Shown: positions 1 to 11,104 of the stretch, in pieces
Numbering within the stretch: position 1 is the stretch's first letter
Layout of the letters: each line of letters begins with the position of its first letter
Source of the DNA: Hermodice carunculata
Taxonomy: Eukaryota; Annelida; Polychaeta; Eunicida; Amphinomidae
Assembly: GCA_964020975.1 (NCBI GenBank)
Contig: OZ026620.1
Span: 72,356,600-72,420,599, forward strand
Length of the DNA stretch: 64,000 nt
Direction: 5' to 3'
Position numbers and translations under genes: made by a program
Notes under the pieces: generated by a model
Told to the model about the DNA's origin: nothing
The model's input: the letters and a program-made list of their open reading frames with translations, nothing else
Database searches by the model: none

Positions 1-300
1 AGCTCACTATGCGCCACTAAATAGCCAGGCTCTTGTGAAAAATAGTATTGCGTTTTGCCGCGACTGCTTTTTAAAAACCCATTCGCCAAGAAAACTCATA
101 CATGTTTACAGAATGCACAGCACATCAAGGCAACCCCCCAAAAAGCGATACTCCCGAATTTATTGATCAAACAACGTACAGCAAAGAAACAGCAGCAAAA
201 AAAAAAAAAAAAAAAAAAAAAAGTTGTAGTTTCCTTCTGCTTCGATGAATACAGTAGAGGGTACTCGCTATCTTCTAACACCAGACCCGAACGATGATAA

Positions 301-360
301 ATGATAATAATAATGATGGTGATGATGATGATGATGACGATGACGATGATGATGATAATA
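301..360. repeat. (GAT)n/(AAT)n microsatellite
   Basis: Imperfect trinucleotide tract of ATG/GAT and AAT units. A pure adenine run lies just before it at about 199-222. Nothing coding is supported in 1-300; the open frames there are driven by the A run and this repeat. Confidence 0.9.
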
Positions 361-525
361 ATGAAGTAAATACATGATGTGTAAACGTACATAATGTGAT
401 GCATCTTTGTGTTAACATATCGCAGAGCACATTGTCTGTTATAAATGAAGTACATACATGATGCCTAAACGTACATAATGTGATGTACCTTTTTGTTAAC
501 ATATCTTAATGTACATTTTGTTTTA
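361..525. repeat. Two-copy 84-bp tandem repeat
   Basis: Unit 1 (361-444) and unit 2 (445 to about 525) share the blocks ATGAAGTA, TACATGATG, AAACGTACATAATGTGATG and TTGTTAACATAT in the same order. A few substitutions separate the copies. This is a local tandem duplication with no evident coding role. Confidence 0.85.
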
Positions 526-2620
526 ATGTATCTTGCACTTATTTTTAATGCTGGCTTCATGAGCTTAGGCTCCTCGATTCTTTTGTGCTCCTTTCCTGTC
601 ATACCTGTGTCTTTGAGACTATCATATAGTGGGACGCTTTACTATAAAATTCAAATTCGAAGATACTTTAAAATAAAAGTATATATCAAGGTATCTGGAA
701 ATAAGTAAAGTTACCAGAAAACAAATTTGATAGGTCATCAAATTCGAATTGTGGGCATGTACATATTCGTAACAATTCAAAGATGCCTTGAATTTATTTT
801 AAGGTATCTTCAATTCCACCGAAGATGTTGTTGAAAAAAGTTATGTTAACAGACATTTTTAATTCAGTTTACAATCTTTAATTTTATCGAAGATACCTCA
901 CATTCATTTCAAGATATCTTGAACTCGTTTCAAGATATTATAAATTCACGTAAACATATTTTAAATGCGATTTGATGTATTAAAGACATGCTTGACAGAA
1001 TTTAAGATATCTTTAAACAAGATAAATTGCTTCACTGTACAACTCATATGACCCGGTACACTTTTTCGTTGCAAGATAATTTCTGCTGCTTCGAGGCAAC
1101 CAGCCTCATCGTCGTCTTTTACATGCGCTCGCAGTCAATGAAAACGCACAGCAGGCTTAGTGTTCAAAATTTTATCATGAGTTCATAAACTTCGCACTGG
1201 ATCATATAGAAATTCTTTTAACATTTTTACTTGATCAGAATATTCAGGTGCGTTGATACGTGACATAGAGTGGTTATTGCGTAACGCGTTTGCAGTGTCG
1301 TCTAGTTTCAAAATTCATATTTTGACAGCATGTATGGCCACCACCAACGGCTACGCAGGCCGTGTATCTGCGGCACATGCTTTTGATGACATACTGCATT
1401 CGGTGTTGAGGGATGCTATATCACTCTTATCTTGCGGCCTGGATCATGTGAGGTAGGGCCTAGACGGCAATGAACGAGCCTTCGATCGGCCTACCTCTCA
1501 CCAACCCAGAGCCAGACACCCTGCCAACCATAAGCCTTTGCTGCGCAGGATTCGCCAGAGAGCAGGACCCCTCTCCATTGTGCCTGGTTCCAGTGCGCAT
1601 GTTACTGGGACCATACCAGGCAACTGTGAGCATGAGCAGGGTTTAACTCATAAGCACAGCCCATTTGATGTGTCACCTCTGAATAAGAAGGCCAAGTCCG
1701 TATCATCCCTAAAAAGCGCTTGTAAATTGTGACATCGTATGAAGTGTTATTTCTGCTTTTTTCTTGACAGCCTATATAAGGGAATGCAAGCCACTTTAAA
1801 ATCATCCCACAGGTAAACCCAATGACATGTCGGCACTATTGGGTGAAGTTATGCCATACCTGCTGTATACAATGGTGCGTCTGAAGACAAAGTTGCTTGG
1901 TTAGTTAACAGCCAGGGCCACTGTGGAGTACTTATTCATATTTAAACAAAGCTATGCTTTCTGAGATATATTTAAGAAAAACACCTGTGCGTTTTCACTG
2001 ACTGTAAGAAAATATCAACAAGGTAATCTATTTAGTGGCAAGTCTCCGAAGTACCAACGATGTAGGCATTACACTCGAGATGACATTCGCAATAATAGAG
2101 GCAGTATCTGGCAGGAATAAACGCGCTGTGTTAAATTATCAGGTGTAAGCTTTGTCCAGATTCTGTCGACCGCGTGATATATATATTTTCCTTCGCCCTT
2201 ATTAGCACACAATTCACCATCTTTCAGTCACTGCAGATAGACCTGTAAACTGGCAATTTTTCATAACTTGAAAAACAATATAGCTGAAACAATCTATACC
2301 CTATATCAATTCGTGAATACAAAATAATAAGTAATGGTTATTTGATATCGAAACTTGAGTTCACACGAAGGGGAATTCCTTGCAAGTTGACACCGAGGGG
2401 TCAGCTCAGAACACATTCGTAATTGAGTTTAAGATATCTTCGATAATTTTTACGAAATCTTAATACAATATATATATATATACAATTTGTACTAACGTAC
2501 AATATTAAACATATGCAACGGTTTCAAAGCATATAAAAAGTCACAACATATCACGTGAGTCCATATATCCAACTACTTTTGCAGAGAGCCACAAAAATAT
2601 CTTGAATATCAGTAAACGAC
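526..2620. other. Non-coding stretch with a GATATC-rich cluster
   Basis: No gene or mobile-element protein was recognised. Between about 640 and 1020 the motif AAGATATCTT and close variants recur many times, usually beside AATTC or TTCAA, like a decayed minisatellite; a further copy lies near 2425-2440. The same kind of motif reappears at 8282-8460. The rest is AT-rich sequence in which I see nothing specific. If PKS gene A's second exon lies left of the window, this is intron. Confidence 0.5.
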
Positions 2621-2623
2621 GAA

Positions 2624-2760
2624 AAGGAGCCACCGTGGCCAAGTGGTTACGGTCCTCGCTCAGGGTGTGCGAGGGGTACGGGGTTCAACTGGCTGATCCC
2701 TGGATCTTCACAGGCAGTGACCGCTTAACTGTTCAAAGGCTTGGTGGGACATGTTTGGGT
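2624..2760 (+). mobile_element. tRNA-derived SINE head
   Basis: The segment starts like a class II tRNA: the internal promoter A box TGGCCAAGTGG is near 2638 and a B-box-like GGTTCAACTGG follows about 45 bp later. A strong stem, CCTCGC with GCGAGG, lies between them at the anticodon-arm position. The first and last bases cannot form an acceptor stem, so this is not a working tRNA gene. A G-rich run follows at 2763-2774. The 3' end of the SINE was not determined. Best match by eye is a Ser/Leu-type tRNA ancestor. Confidence 0.7.
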
Positions 2761-3147
2761 CGAGGGGGGGGGGGAACACATACATAACATCAGGGTGTGT
2801 ATGTGCCTCGGACATTTTTATACAATAGCCTTTCTTAATCCTAGACCAAAAAGTACCCATTCTGAATCCTGTAATATGTTGAAGGGAGTGCTGCATTGCT
2901 GCATCCTAATTGTTACCCCTATCTTAAAACAGGTAAAACTGGGCCGTTCCCGCGGCGCCCCCCGCCCCCGAGGGGGGGGGGGTTACCTGTGCCTGATTAT
3001 GTCAGCGGCGATGACGGAGGCTGCAAGTCCCCTGACTCAGTAGGAGGTCGCTTTCAGAAATGCACTCACGACAGGTCCCGCACGCATGTGTGTGGCGCGT
3101 GAAGATAAGCGTCAGGTTAGTAGGTTTTAACCATTATTATGAATAAC

Positions 3148-3150
3148 GTT

Positions 3151-3214
<64 letters not shown>
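3148..3214. repeat. (TAC)n microsatellite
   Basis: Near-perfect trinucleotide array of TAC/ACT units, over twenty copies. Non-coding. Confidence 0.95.
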
Positions 3215-3279
3215 GGAAAAAGAAAAAATCGCTAGTATCACTTTCATCTGTGAACACATTGCCGTGATGAGGTCGTCCT

Positions 3280-4700
3280 AACAAGATTCACGGAAATCAT
3301 GGACGGACTTTTTCAAGTCATAAGTATTATACTTAATACTGGGCTTTGGAATGACATATCTGCTACAGATATAAATAATTGATTTACACACTTTAGGACG
3401 GCTTCCACGAAGAGACAGTATACTGCATAATTGTATGCATTTCTTTGGAACTAAGAAAACATTTTCTGAAAAACAAAAATAGAAACCTGTTGTGAAGTTG
3501 AAATCCTCACACAACAGACTTAGTAGCCTACAGTCTGTATTCCTTGGAACACTAAGTAGACGTTGGATATATCTTCTTCTGACTGACATAAAAAGATTTG
3601 AACAGTTAACATTTTGCACTAGAGAATGTATTGCCGAACTGGTCTACAAGGTAATTACATCTGTTATAAAGGTCATTCATAGCGTGATCGACCTGACATT
3701 TAAGCATATCACTGTCAAGGTATGAATCATTCTCAACCAATGCAATCATGTCATTCTCGAGATATAAGCTGTTTTTCCGACAAACTCTACCAATATGCTC
3801 TTAGAGGGGTTGAGCTTAACGTAATATTTTCACTGAACTTATAGCACATGGCCATCATTTTACATAAACTGCTTTAGAGGGAGCTAGGAGCAAAAATAGG
3901 CAGCATAACTAAGGACTCCAAAGAATATGTTCCGGAATGGCATTCAAAGTCGGCTGACATGAGGCGAATAAGCAGTTCATAATACAAGGTAGAGAAAATG
4001 GAAGAAAGTACACCTCCCTGTTTCACTCCATTACGCACACCACAGAAATGAGTTGAGTAGCTTGACAACAGTATCTTCAGTGCCCGAGAACTATACAATA
4101 ATAAATAAAAACAAAAACAAAAACAAAAAAAAAAAACAAAACAAAACAAAAACAAAAAAAAAAAAAACAAAAACAAAAAAAAAAACAAAAACAAAAACAA
4201 AAACAAAAACAAAAACAAAAAAAACCAACAAAAACCGGACTAACAATGGGCACAAACCTTTTGTTTCAACGATTTGACATATTCAACCCGGTCTCAAGCT
4301 TGAAAAGCATCCAGTGAGAGTGAATACACATTTCCATCCCCATTACTGTAATTATGAATCACTTCGTTGGCAAGGAAACTACATTGAGCTGTGAAATGGT
4401 GGCGTTTATAAGCATACTGAGGGTCAGTACGTCTTAGGATATCAAACCTTTATGTCAACAATACCGCTGAACGCAATGGCACTGCAATTATAGGAGCTAA
4501 GTAAAGATTTCCTGGAATTTTTTCGGTACTGGAATAATAGTCGACAAGCAAAGGCCCTTAGGTGGGAAACCATGGTGAAAAAGGCCGATCCATAACATGG
4601 ATAAATATATGGAATAATTTGCTAGTGCCTGGTATTAAGTGGTCTGTGTACTGACCCTTATCACCGTCTGACAGATTTCAAGAAGTTGATGTCATGTTTA
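3280..4700 (-). pseudogene. Decayed LINE reverse transcriptase (3' half)
   Basis: Read on the minus strand from about 4450 to 3280 this is the reverse transcriptase of a non-LTR retrotransposon. The region before motif A reads TDPQYAYKRHHFTAQC (RT consensus like DLQFGFKKGRSTTQC). Motif A follows as VYSLSLDAF..DRVEY (consensus LDASKAFDRV), motif B as NGVKQGGVLSS, then ELLIRLMSADFECHSG and a ruined YADD region (ESLVMLPIFAPS). Near 3540-3600 a C-terminal piece reads RRYIQRLLSVPRNTDCRLL. Several stops and shifts break the frame, the catalytic YADD is lost, and an A/C-rich repeat (4108-4226) has replaced sequence between motifs A and B. The clade was not resolved. Confidence 0.75.
4108..4226. repeat. 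(AAAAAC)n simple repeat inside the LINE
   Basis: Run of A5-6C units with longer A tracts. It lies between LINE RT motifs A and B on the opposite strand, so it either inserted there or expanded from a short A-rich seed. Confidence 0.9.
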
Positions 4701-5052
4701 ACATCATACACATATGTTTCACGAGAGGGATTTATATAGGCAGAGCCTGTTTCCCGATCGCTTTTTTGAATAAAAATATGTTTAAACCATATATTTCATG
4801 TTTGTTATAACACATTGCGTTTCCGCAGCAATTAACACGTTTGGCATTCTCATTCTCATTTACAACTCAACCATGTCATATTCATCATATGATACACCAT
4901 TGTATAAAACTTCATAGATAAGATAAGATAAGATAACTTTATTGACATGAATCGATATACATTACCCGCTATAGTCAAAACACATACAAACACAAAACTA
5001 GCATATCAACAATATCTACAGGAAAAAATGGAAGAAAAAGATTAATAAATAA

Positions 5053-5240
<188 letters not shown>

Positions 5241-5645
5241 AATTAAAAAAGTACACAGGCAGATAATTATAGGCAACATGAATATTTACAAAATACAGGT
5301 GCATCCAGTGATCACAGCTGATGTATAGGATTGGCACTTTATTCATGTTGTCACCAAACCTCTCTGTTGACATGCACAAATCAATTAGAAGCCGAGATGC
5401 TTTTTTCTGGTGTCAAAAATAATGTTTATATACCTCAGTATTGGCCGGCCGGCCTCAGGGCTGTTGCCCATTTTCATAATATATAGGAACTTGTCATATT
5501 CGTTTAGGGCCACAAAGTTTGCATCTAAGCCTGTCAAATCAGAATACAGAGTGCTTCTATCATTTTGGTATTTACTACAACCGATTACCACATGGTACTC
5601 ATCTTCAACTGCTCCATTGTCGCATAAAACACATCATTGTAGCAT

Positions 5646-5725
5646 GCGGGGTGGCATGCAAGACGAAGTAGGTGATATATTTCAAAGCAAATATATCACC
5701 TACTTCGTCTTGCATGCCACCCCGC
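5646..5725. repeat. Perfect palindrome, 37-bp arms, 6-nt loop
   Basis: Arms 5646-5682 and 5689-5725 are exact reverse complements around the loop CAAAGC. Both arms encode the same LINE peptide, GGMQDEVGDIF, on opposite strands, so one arm is an inverted copy of the other. Confidence 0.97.
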
Positions 5726-5999
5726 CAATACTGCGGGAGCTACAGATGTTTTACTACGTACGCTGTTACCTCCCTGCCAGAAACCTCTGCTCTGTTTAGA
5801 AAGTATCACTTCAGACATCTTATTGGTTCCTATCATATTTTTATTATTTTAGCAAAGCGTACAGCATTATGATATTTCGCCTTTGTTAGGAGCCAATTTC
5901 AGCAATTGTGCTGAAATGAGGGAAATCATTCTGTTTTCACACCTTGTGCCAAAAAATGACACGTTGACGATGCTGGTCAATACACATATTCCAACCAGG

Positions 6000-7347
6000 G
6001 ATGATTTTACATCAGAGTCCCTGGGGTATGGTATTGCTTCTTCACTCGGTGAATCAACATGGTTTTCTGCCTGGTAGATCTACAATGATCCAACTATTGG
6101 AACGCCTAGAACTGTTGACAAGAATGATTAAAAACAATGAATGCGTGGATATTTTGTATTGTGACTTTCAGAAAGCATTTAATAAGGTACCTCATATACG
6201 TCTCATGAAAAATATTGAAAGCTATGGCATGACAGGAGAAGTGAGTGAATGGATTAAAGACTTCTTGACAGACAGAAAACAGAGGGTATGTGTGAATGGT
6301 AGCCTCTCAACATGGGCAACAGTTAGTAGCGGTGTTCCACAAGGTAGTGTGCTAGACCATTGCTGTTTGTAATATACATTAATGATCTTCCTGAATATGT
6401 CAACTGTGGAATTAAAATATACGGTGACGATGCGAAAATATACGGCTGGGCAAACAGTAAGTCAGGTTGTTCACGCTTTCAACTGAACATTAACGCAATA
6501 TTTAAGTCGTCTCAAGATTGGCAGTTACTGTTCCATCCAGAAAAATGTCACATTTTGCATTTAGGGAAAAAGTTGTTAATGAAACCTATTCCATGAGTTC
6601 CGAGGCAAAGGCAGTTCAGCTGAAGGAAACCATATGTGAACAAGATTTGAGAATGTGTATGGACGAGAATTGTTTATTTGAAAATCATTGCCAGAAGATA
6701 GCGTCTGCAGCACATGGACTCGTTGGAATAATACGAACCTTCAGTCATATTGATAAATCGACATTTAACTACATATATAAAGGCCTGGTTAGGCCTAGGC
6801 TTGAATATGCATCATCTGTATGGAACTCTCTAAGAACTACAGAATCTGATCTGCTTGAAGGTGTACAAAGAAGAGCAACAAAATGGGTGTATGGTAATAA
6901 AGAAGTGAGTTATGGAGAGAGACTGAAGTTTCCGAGTCAGCCAACACTATATTTCAGAAGACTCCGAGGGGATATGATACAAGTTTACAAATATTTTCAT
7001 AACATGTATGATACAGACTGGAATAAGGTGCTTTCATTAGCTTGTTCAAATATGACTCGCAGACATCATTTAAAATTGTTAAAACACCTATAAATAAGAG
7101 ACTGAGAAAACAATTTTTCTCTCAAAGAATAGTGATTACTGGTATTTGCTTCCCCGAGAAATAGTGACAGCCCCATCAGTTAACACTGTTGAAAATAGAC
7201 TTGATACACATTGGGTGAATCATCCCAATTTATACGATCATAAAGCATCAAAAGATGTCTTTATTGGTCTGTGGTGAACACTGCGAGCGGTGTATGGACA
7301 ATTGATTGCCCTTTTGCAGAAACAGTTATCTATCTTATCTTATCTAA
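6000..7347 (+). pseudogene. CR1-like LINE, 5'-truncated, RT to 3' end
   Basis: Starts within the RT at QHGFLPGRSTMIQLLE (about 6055). Then come motif A VDILYCDFQKAFNKVPH (the usual Asp of KAFD is Asn), WIKDFLTDRKQRVCVNGS, motif B SSGVPQGSVL, LLFVIYINDLPEYV, motif C IYGDDAKIY (YGDD, not YADD), and the C-terminal YIYKGLVRPRLEYASSVWN. Two frameshifts, near 6355 and 6575, split it into three open pieces, and a further break near 7090 ends the last one. The 3' end is TATCT repeats at 7329-7347, the same tail type as the element ending at 4915. It lies in an inverted arrangement with fragments on both sides and is a dead copy. Confidence 0.85.
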
Positions 7348-7399
7348 ATTACAAGCTCTGATTTTTTTTATCATGAAAAATCTGCAATTCATGAGAATG

Positions 7400-8280
7400 T
7401 TTATTGGAGAAGTGATATTTGCATTCACTGGCATGAAAAGGGATTTCAATTTCAGATAACTTAAAGTAAAGGAGTTGTTGGTACTGTTGTAGTTGCTCAA
7501 TTGATTCTTTGCTGCACTTGAGAACACGTTTAACTCAAGAGATAACGCTCTGTGGTCTGAAAGATTGTCAACAATATGTAAGCAGTATCGTCTGGGAAGA
7601 GATTGCTTGTCACAGCAAAAGGGTCTATCGCGGATCTAACGCCGGCCATTCGGCTTTCGTATGTAAAATCACCTAAAGAATATGCATAATTTAAAACAAA
7701 CTCAAGGTCCTCTGGACCAATAATATTTCGAGTGCTCAGATGATTCAATATGTATATCTTTATTCCAATATTCTTTATTTCTGATTGAAGTTAGGAACCT
7801 AGTTTGCTAGTGTGTGGCAAATTCAGGTGATTTAAATCTGTGTCAAAATCGCCACCAACGACAATATTATCCAATTTACAAGTACTGGCCAGTTTTCATT
7901 AAGGGTCTGATAAAATACTGTAGACACAGAATGATTACTGCCACAAGACATATACACATTGCCTAATATAAACGTAGTCTTTTCAGTGGCAAGAATGGCA
8001 GCACGCAGACCACGAGAATCACAAGGTAAAGAAGTGACATTGCACATAATTGAATTTTGCTATATAATTGCGCAACTTCCATAAGTCCCAGTCCTACTCA
8101 ATTTACTTTCGGACGTCCCAGTAACACTGTTGCACCTGTATACTGTCAATAGATTGCTGACAAAAATTGAGTTGGTCTTGTAACAGACAATGCTCCTGCA
8201 AAAAAACCCTGGATCATGCGTTGCAATAAGTGATTTAACAGAACAAAAAATTGAAATCTCAATACAAACTTTCATTTCTT
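7400..8280 (-). pseudogene. LINE endonuclease (EEP/APE) fragment
   Basis: The minus strand encodes an AP-endonuclease-like domain in pieces: SRGLRAAILA...ILGNVYMSCG, then DNIVVGGDFDTDLNHL (the GDFN-type catalytic motif with Asn replaced by Asp), then FTYESRMAGVRSAIDPFAV, then NLSDHRALSLEL (the SDH motif). Stops interrupt it at several points. The RT half is absent: the neighbouring plus-strand LINE ends at 7347. It may be the 5' half of the same family as the 3280-4700 fragment, but this was not established. Confidence 0.75.
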
Positions 8281-10145
8281 AGATACAATTTGAAATATAT
8301 CTAATTCGATAACAAATATCTCTCATTGAATAAAAGATATTTATAAATCTATTCAGGTATCTTTAATTCACTGTACGATACGAGTTCTATGCATTGAGAG
8401 ATATCTGCAGTTGAATAGAAGACACAATGAAGAAAATTAATTGAAGACATCAGTTATGAATCGTAGAAAGCCTGAAATACATACTATGAAACTATGATTA
8501 ATTGAAGGAAATATCAAATCTAACTATAGATATCCTGAAATACATACTTTAAAACTAGTCGGCCTAGTATCGTGCCTTGTGGTGAAACAAACGTTGATTC
8601 GGATGCCATTTCTATGGTTTGCCATCAGGATGGGTACCAACTAACCATGGGTAAATTTACCTGTAAGGCATGGTAACTCTGGTGCAGCTTGAGTCTCATG
8701 CACCTTCAGCTGCCAAACATAGCTAAATTTGCTAACTTCTCAGTGTGGGGCCATCTTGTGGAACAGGGTGTTTATTGGATACCATTCCTGTGTGGTCACT
8801 TTTGTAATTATGTTTTACAAACCTGGCATGATGGTACATTAAAGCTTCTGGTATCCAGACATGATGTCAATTAACATTTGAAGTCTGATGTAATATTTTT
8901 CAGTGCGGTAAGTCCAATCACTACATGATATTAATTTAGTTTTCACCTAAAAGATAATATTTTTTCCACAATCAAAGTAATCTTTTACGTATTTGGAACC
9001 ACTACATTTCATATTTTTATTGACATTATTTTAAAAAATGAATACATGTAAACTGTCAATACAACATATCTAGCTCTATGAAGTAATCTTTTATCAAACT
9101 TAAACAACTTTTACTGGTCAACGTAACATATTTCAAATATTTGTGGGTGCTAATACGAGAAATGAAAGACTTTTCGAAAAAATTGGAAGTTAATGAAATA
9201 ACTTTTAGGATATAAAATTTATTGTATTAAGAATCAAAAAGCCCATTTTTTATGTGGTCCATGTACTCCTTTTTATGCAATTGACATTTCACTAATTATA
9301 TTAAATCACTCTAAATGTGTGTATTTAGTGAAATTATATTCACCTGGTGGTCGTATCCAGAATTACATTATGGTTCTTTCAAAATACATTAAGGAAAAAA
9401 ATGCAGTTTTGCGGCAAAACACTGACACTTAGAATTTGATTTTTGGCAGGATTAATACATTTAGTCTAAAAAATGGTGATACATATTTTGATAATGTAGC
9501 CTCACGTTAGAATGCTTTATACATTATCATTCTGGTAACGTTTGGACACTTGACATTTTTTCGTGCAGCACTTGTATTGAAATACACACCTAATCCCAGT
9601 TCTTCCGCAGTGTGTGCAATCATGTTTAGAATGCAGCATCCTGCTCTTTATATTGTGTAATCAAACTATACCGTGAGGAGCAGGTATGCTTTTTATTATT
9701 TGATTAAACATAGAATTGTAAACCTGAACTTAAAGATGCAAATTTGACGCAATTTGTCACATCCGATCACATATTTACACTTCTCAGCTGCCTTGTGCAT
9801 GCATAAGGCCTGCTTAATGGCTTGACAAAAATAAACAATTTCCTTTGAAAAATGTTTCATTTATCTGTCATACAATGCAACTACTACATTTTTCTTATAT
9901 TTGTGTGTATTTTCTGGAGGTAGGCTATGATACGTGAAACTTCTGAGTGGTCTCAATTGCGTCGTCCAGAAACCGGGCACAGCCATCCTCCACAGGAATA
10001 GCTTTTGCATGGTTAGACTGTAAATAATGCCATCTTTCGGTAATGGATAGTTAATCAACATTAATGGTATAAAATGTATCATTTTTACCAGCAAAACTTG
10101 GCATTTTCAGTAAAAAAAAAAAAAAAAAAAGCGCTTGGAACTTAC
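8281..10145. other. AT-rich, no gene seen; probable intron 1 of PKS gene A
   Basis: No exon, RNA gene or transposon protein was recognised. 8282-8460 again carries AGATATCT-like motifs. Downstream (minus sense) of the splice donor at 10145 this is intron of PKS A. No exon encoding the second ketosynthase segment was found on the minus strand down to position 1. Confidence 0.45.
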
Positions 10146-10369
10146 TTGGCAACAAAAGATCCTTTTTGAATGTAGCTCTTTCCCTTTGACTTTGGGTCCG
10201 CATCATAAAAGACATCCTTTTCCCACCTTTCAGCAGGAATGTCAATTATGTGATTCTCTCCGTTTTCCAGCAATTTCCAGTATTCATCCAAAGATTCGGC
10301 GCCGGGAAACTTGCAAGAGGAGCCAATGATTGCTATAGCATTCTCCCCTTCTAACGTCCCTTTATCCAT
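10146..10369 (-). CDS. Type I polyketide synthase A, first coding exon
   Basis: Encodes the N-terminus of a beta-ketoacyl synthase (KS) domain, the condensing module of a multidomain polyketide or fatty-acid-like synthase that acts in the cytosol on acyl/malonyl units. Visible KS signatures are IAIIGSSCKFPGA (residues 12-24), DEYW..L..G..H (28-40), DIPAERW (43-49), FYDADP (54-59) and KGSF (69-72). The start Met is supported by the paralogue at 43380, which has the same first eight residues (MDKGTLEG). The exon ends GCC-AA before GTAAGT (donor 10145-10144), leaving two bases of a split codon, exactly as in gene B. A 3' splice site (TTGTAG, AG at 10385-10384) lies 14 nt before the ATG, so a 5'UTR exon exists further right. 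The catalytic Cys/His residues lie in exons outside the window. Confidence 0.88.
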
Positions 10370-10390
10370 TTGGCAAATTTAACCTACAAG
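10370..10390 (-). promoter_or_regulatory. 3' splice site before PKS A start codon
   Basis: On the minus strand a pyrimidine-rich TTTTTCTTCTTGTAG is followed by a 14-nt leader and ATG. Gene B has the same spacing, so the leader is probably the end of a two-part 5'UTR. Confidence 0.7.
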
Positions 10391-10775
10391 AAGAAAAATG
10401 GATGTTTGATTTGTCGACTAATTCCGATGTACACGCACATAATAGCCAGAAAAGTATAATATTAAGTTATTATAAATTAGTAAAACTTCATTGACAGTGT
10501 TGAATTGTACAACATTCTAACTGGTACGGTCAATAAATACTAACAGTTACAAAATAGATGATTCACTTCCATTAGCCAAGGGATGTACGTACATATGCAT
10601 AAAAGCATATACTGGAATTTCATATTAATAGAACTCTGGCACTCTTTTGTTAAACTGGGTATGCTAATTCAGATATACACTTTTATTTAGATATGAATAG
10701 TTTACAGTGAATGACGATGGATATTTCCTTTTTCCGTGCATGCTCTGCAGTATTAATCACTTGATACAATAAGCA

Positions 10776-10986
<211 letters not shown>

Positions 10987-11104
10987 AGGTAACGTCTTTA
11001 GTCTAGCACCCATTTTTGGACTTGTTTTAGTTATTGTTACTGTTATTGTTAATTTTGTTACTCGGTGGACTTAACAACGACGAACCAGGATAAGGTTTAG
11101 GGAC

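Noticed and set aside
2624-2700. Functional tRNA gene
   Set aside because: Acceptor-stem strands do not pair and the B box deviates; fits a SINE better.
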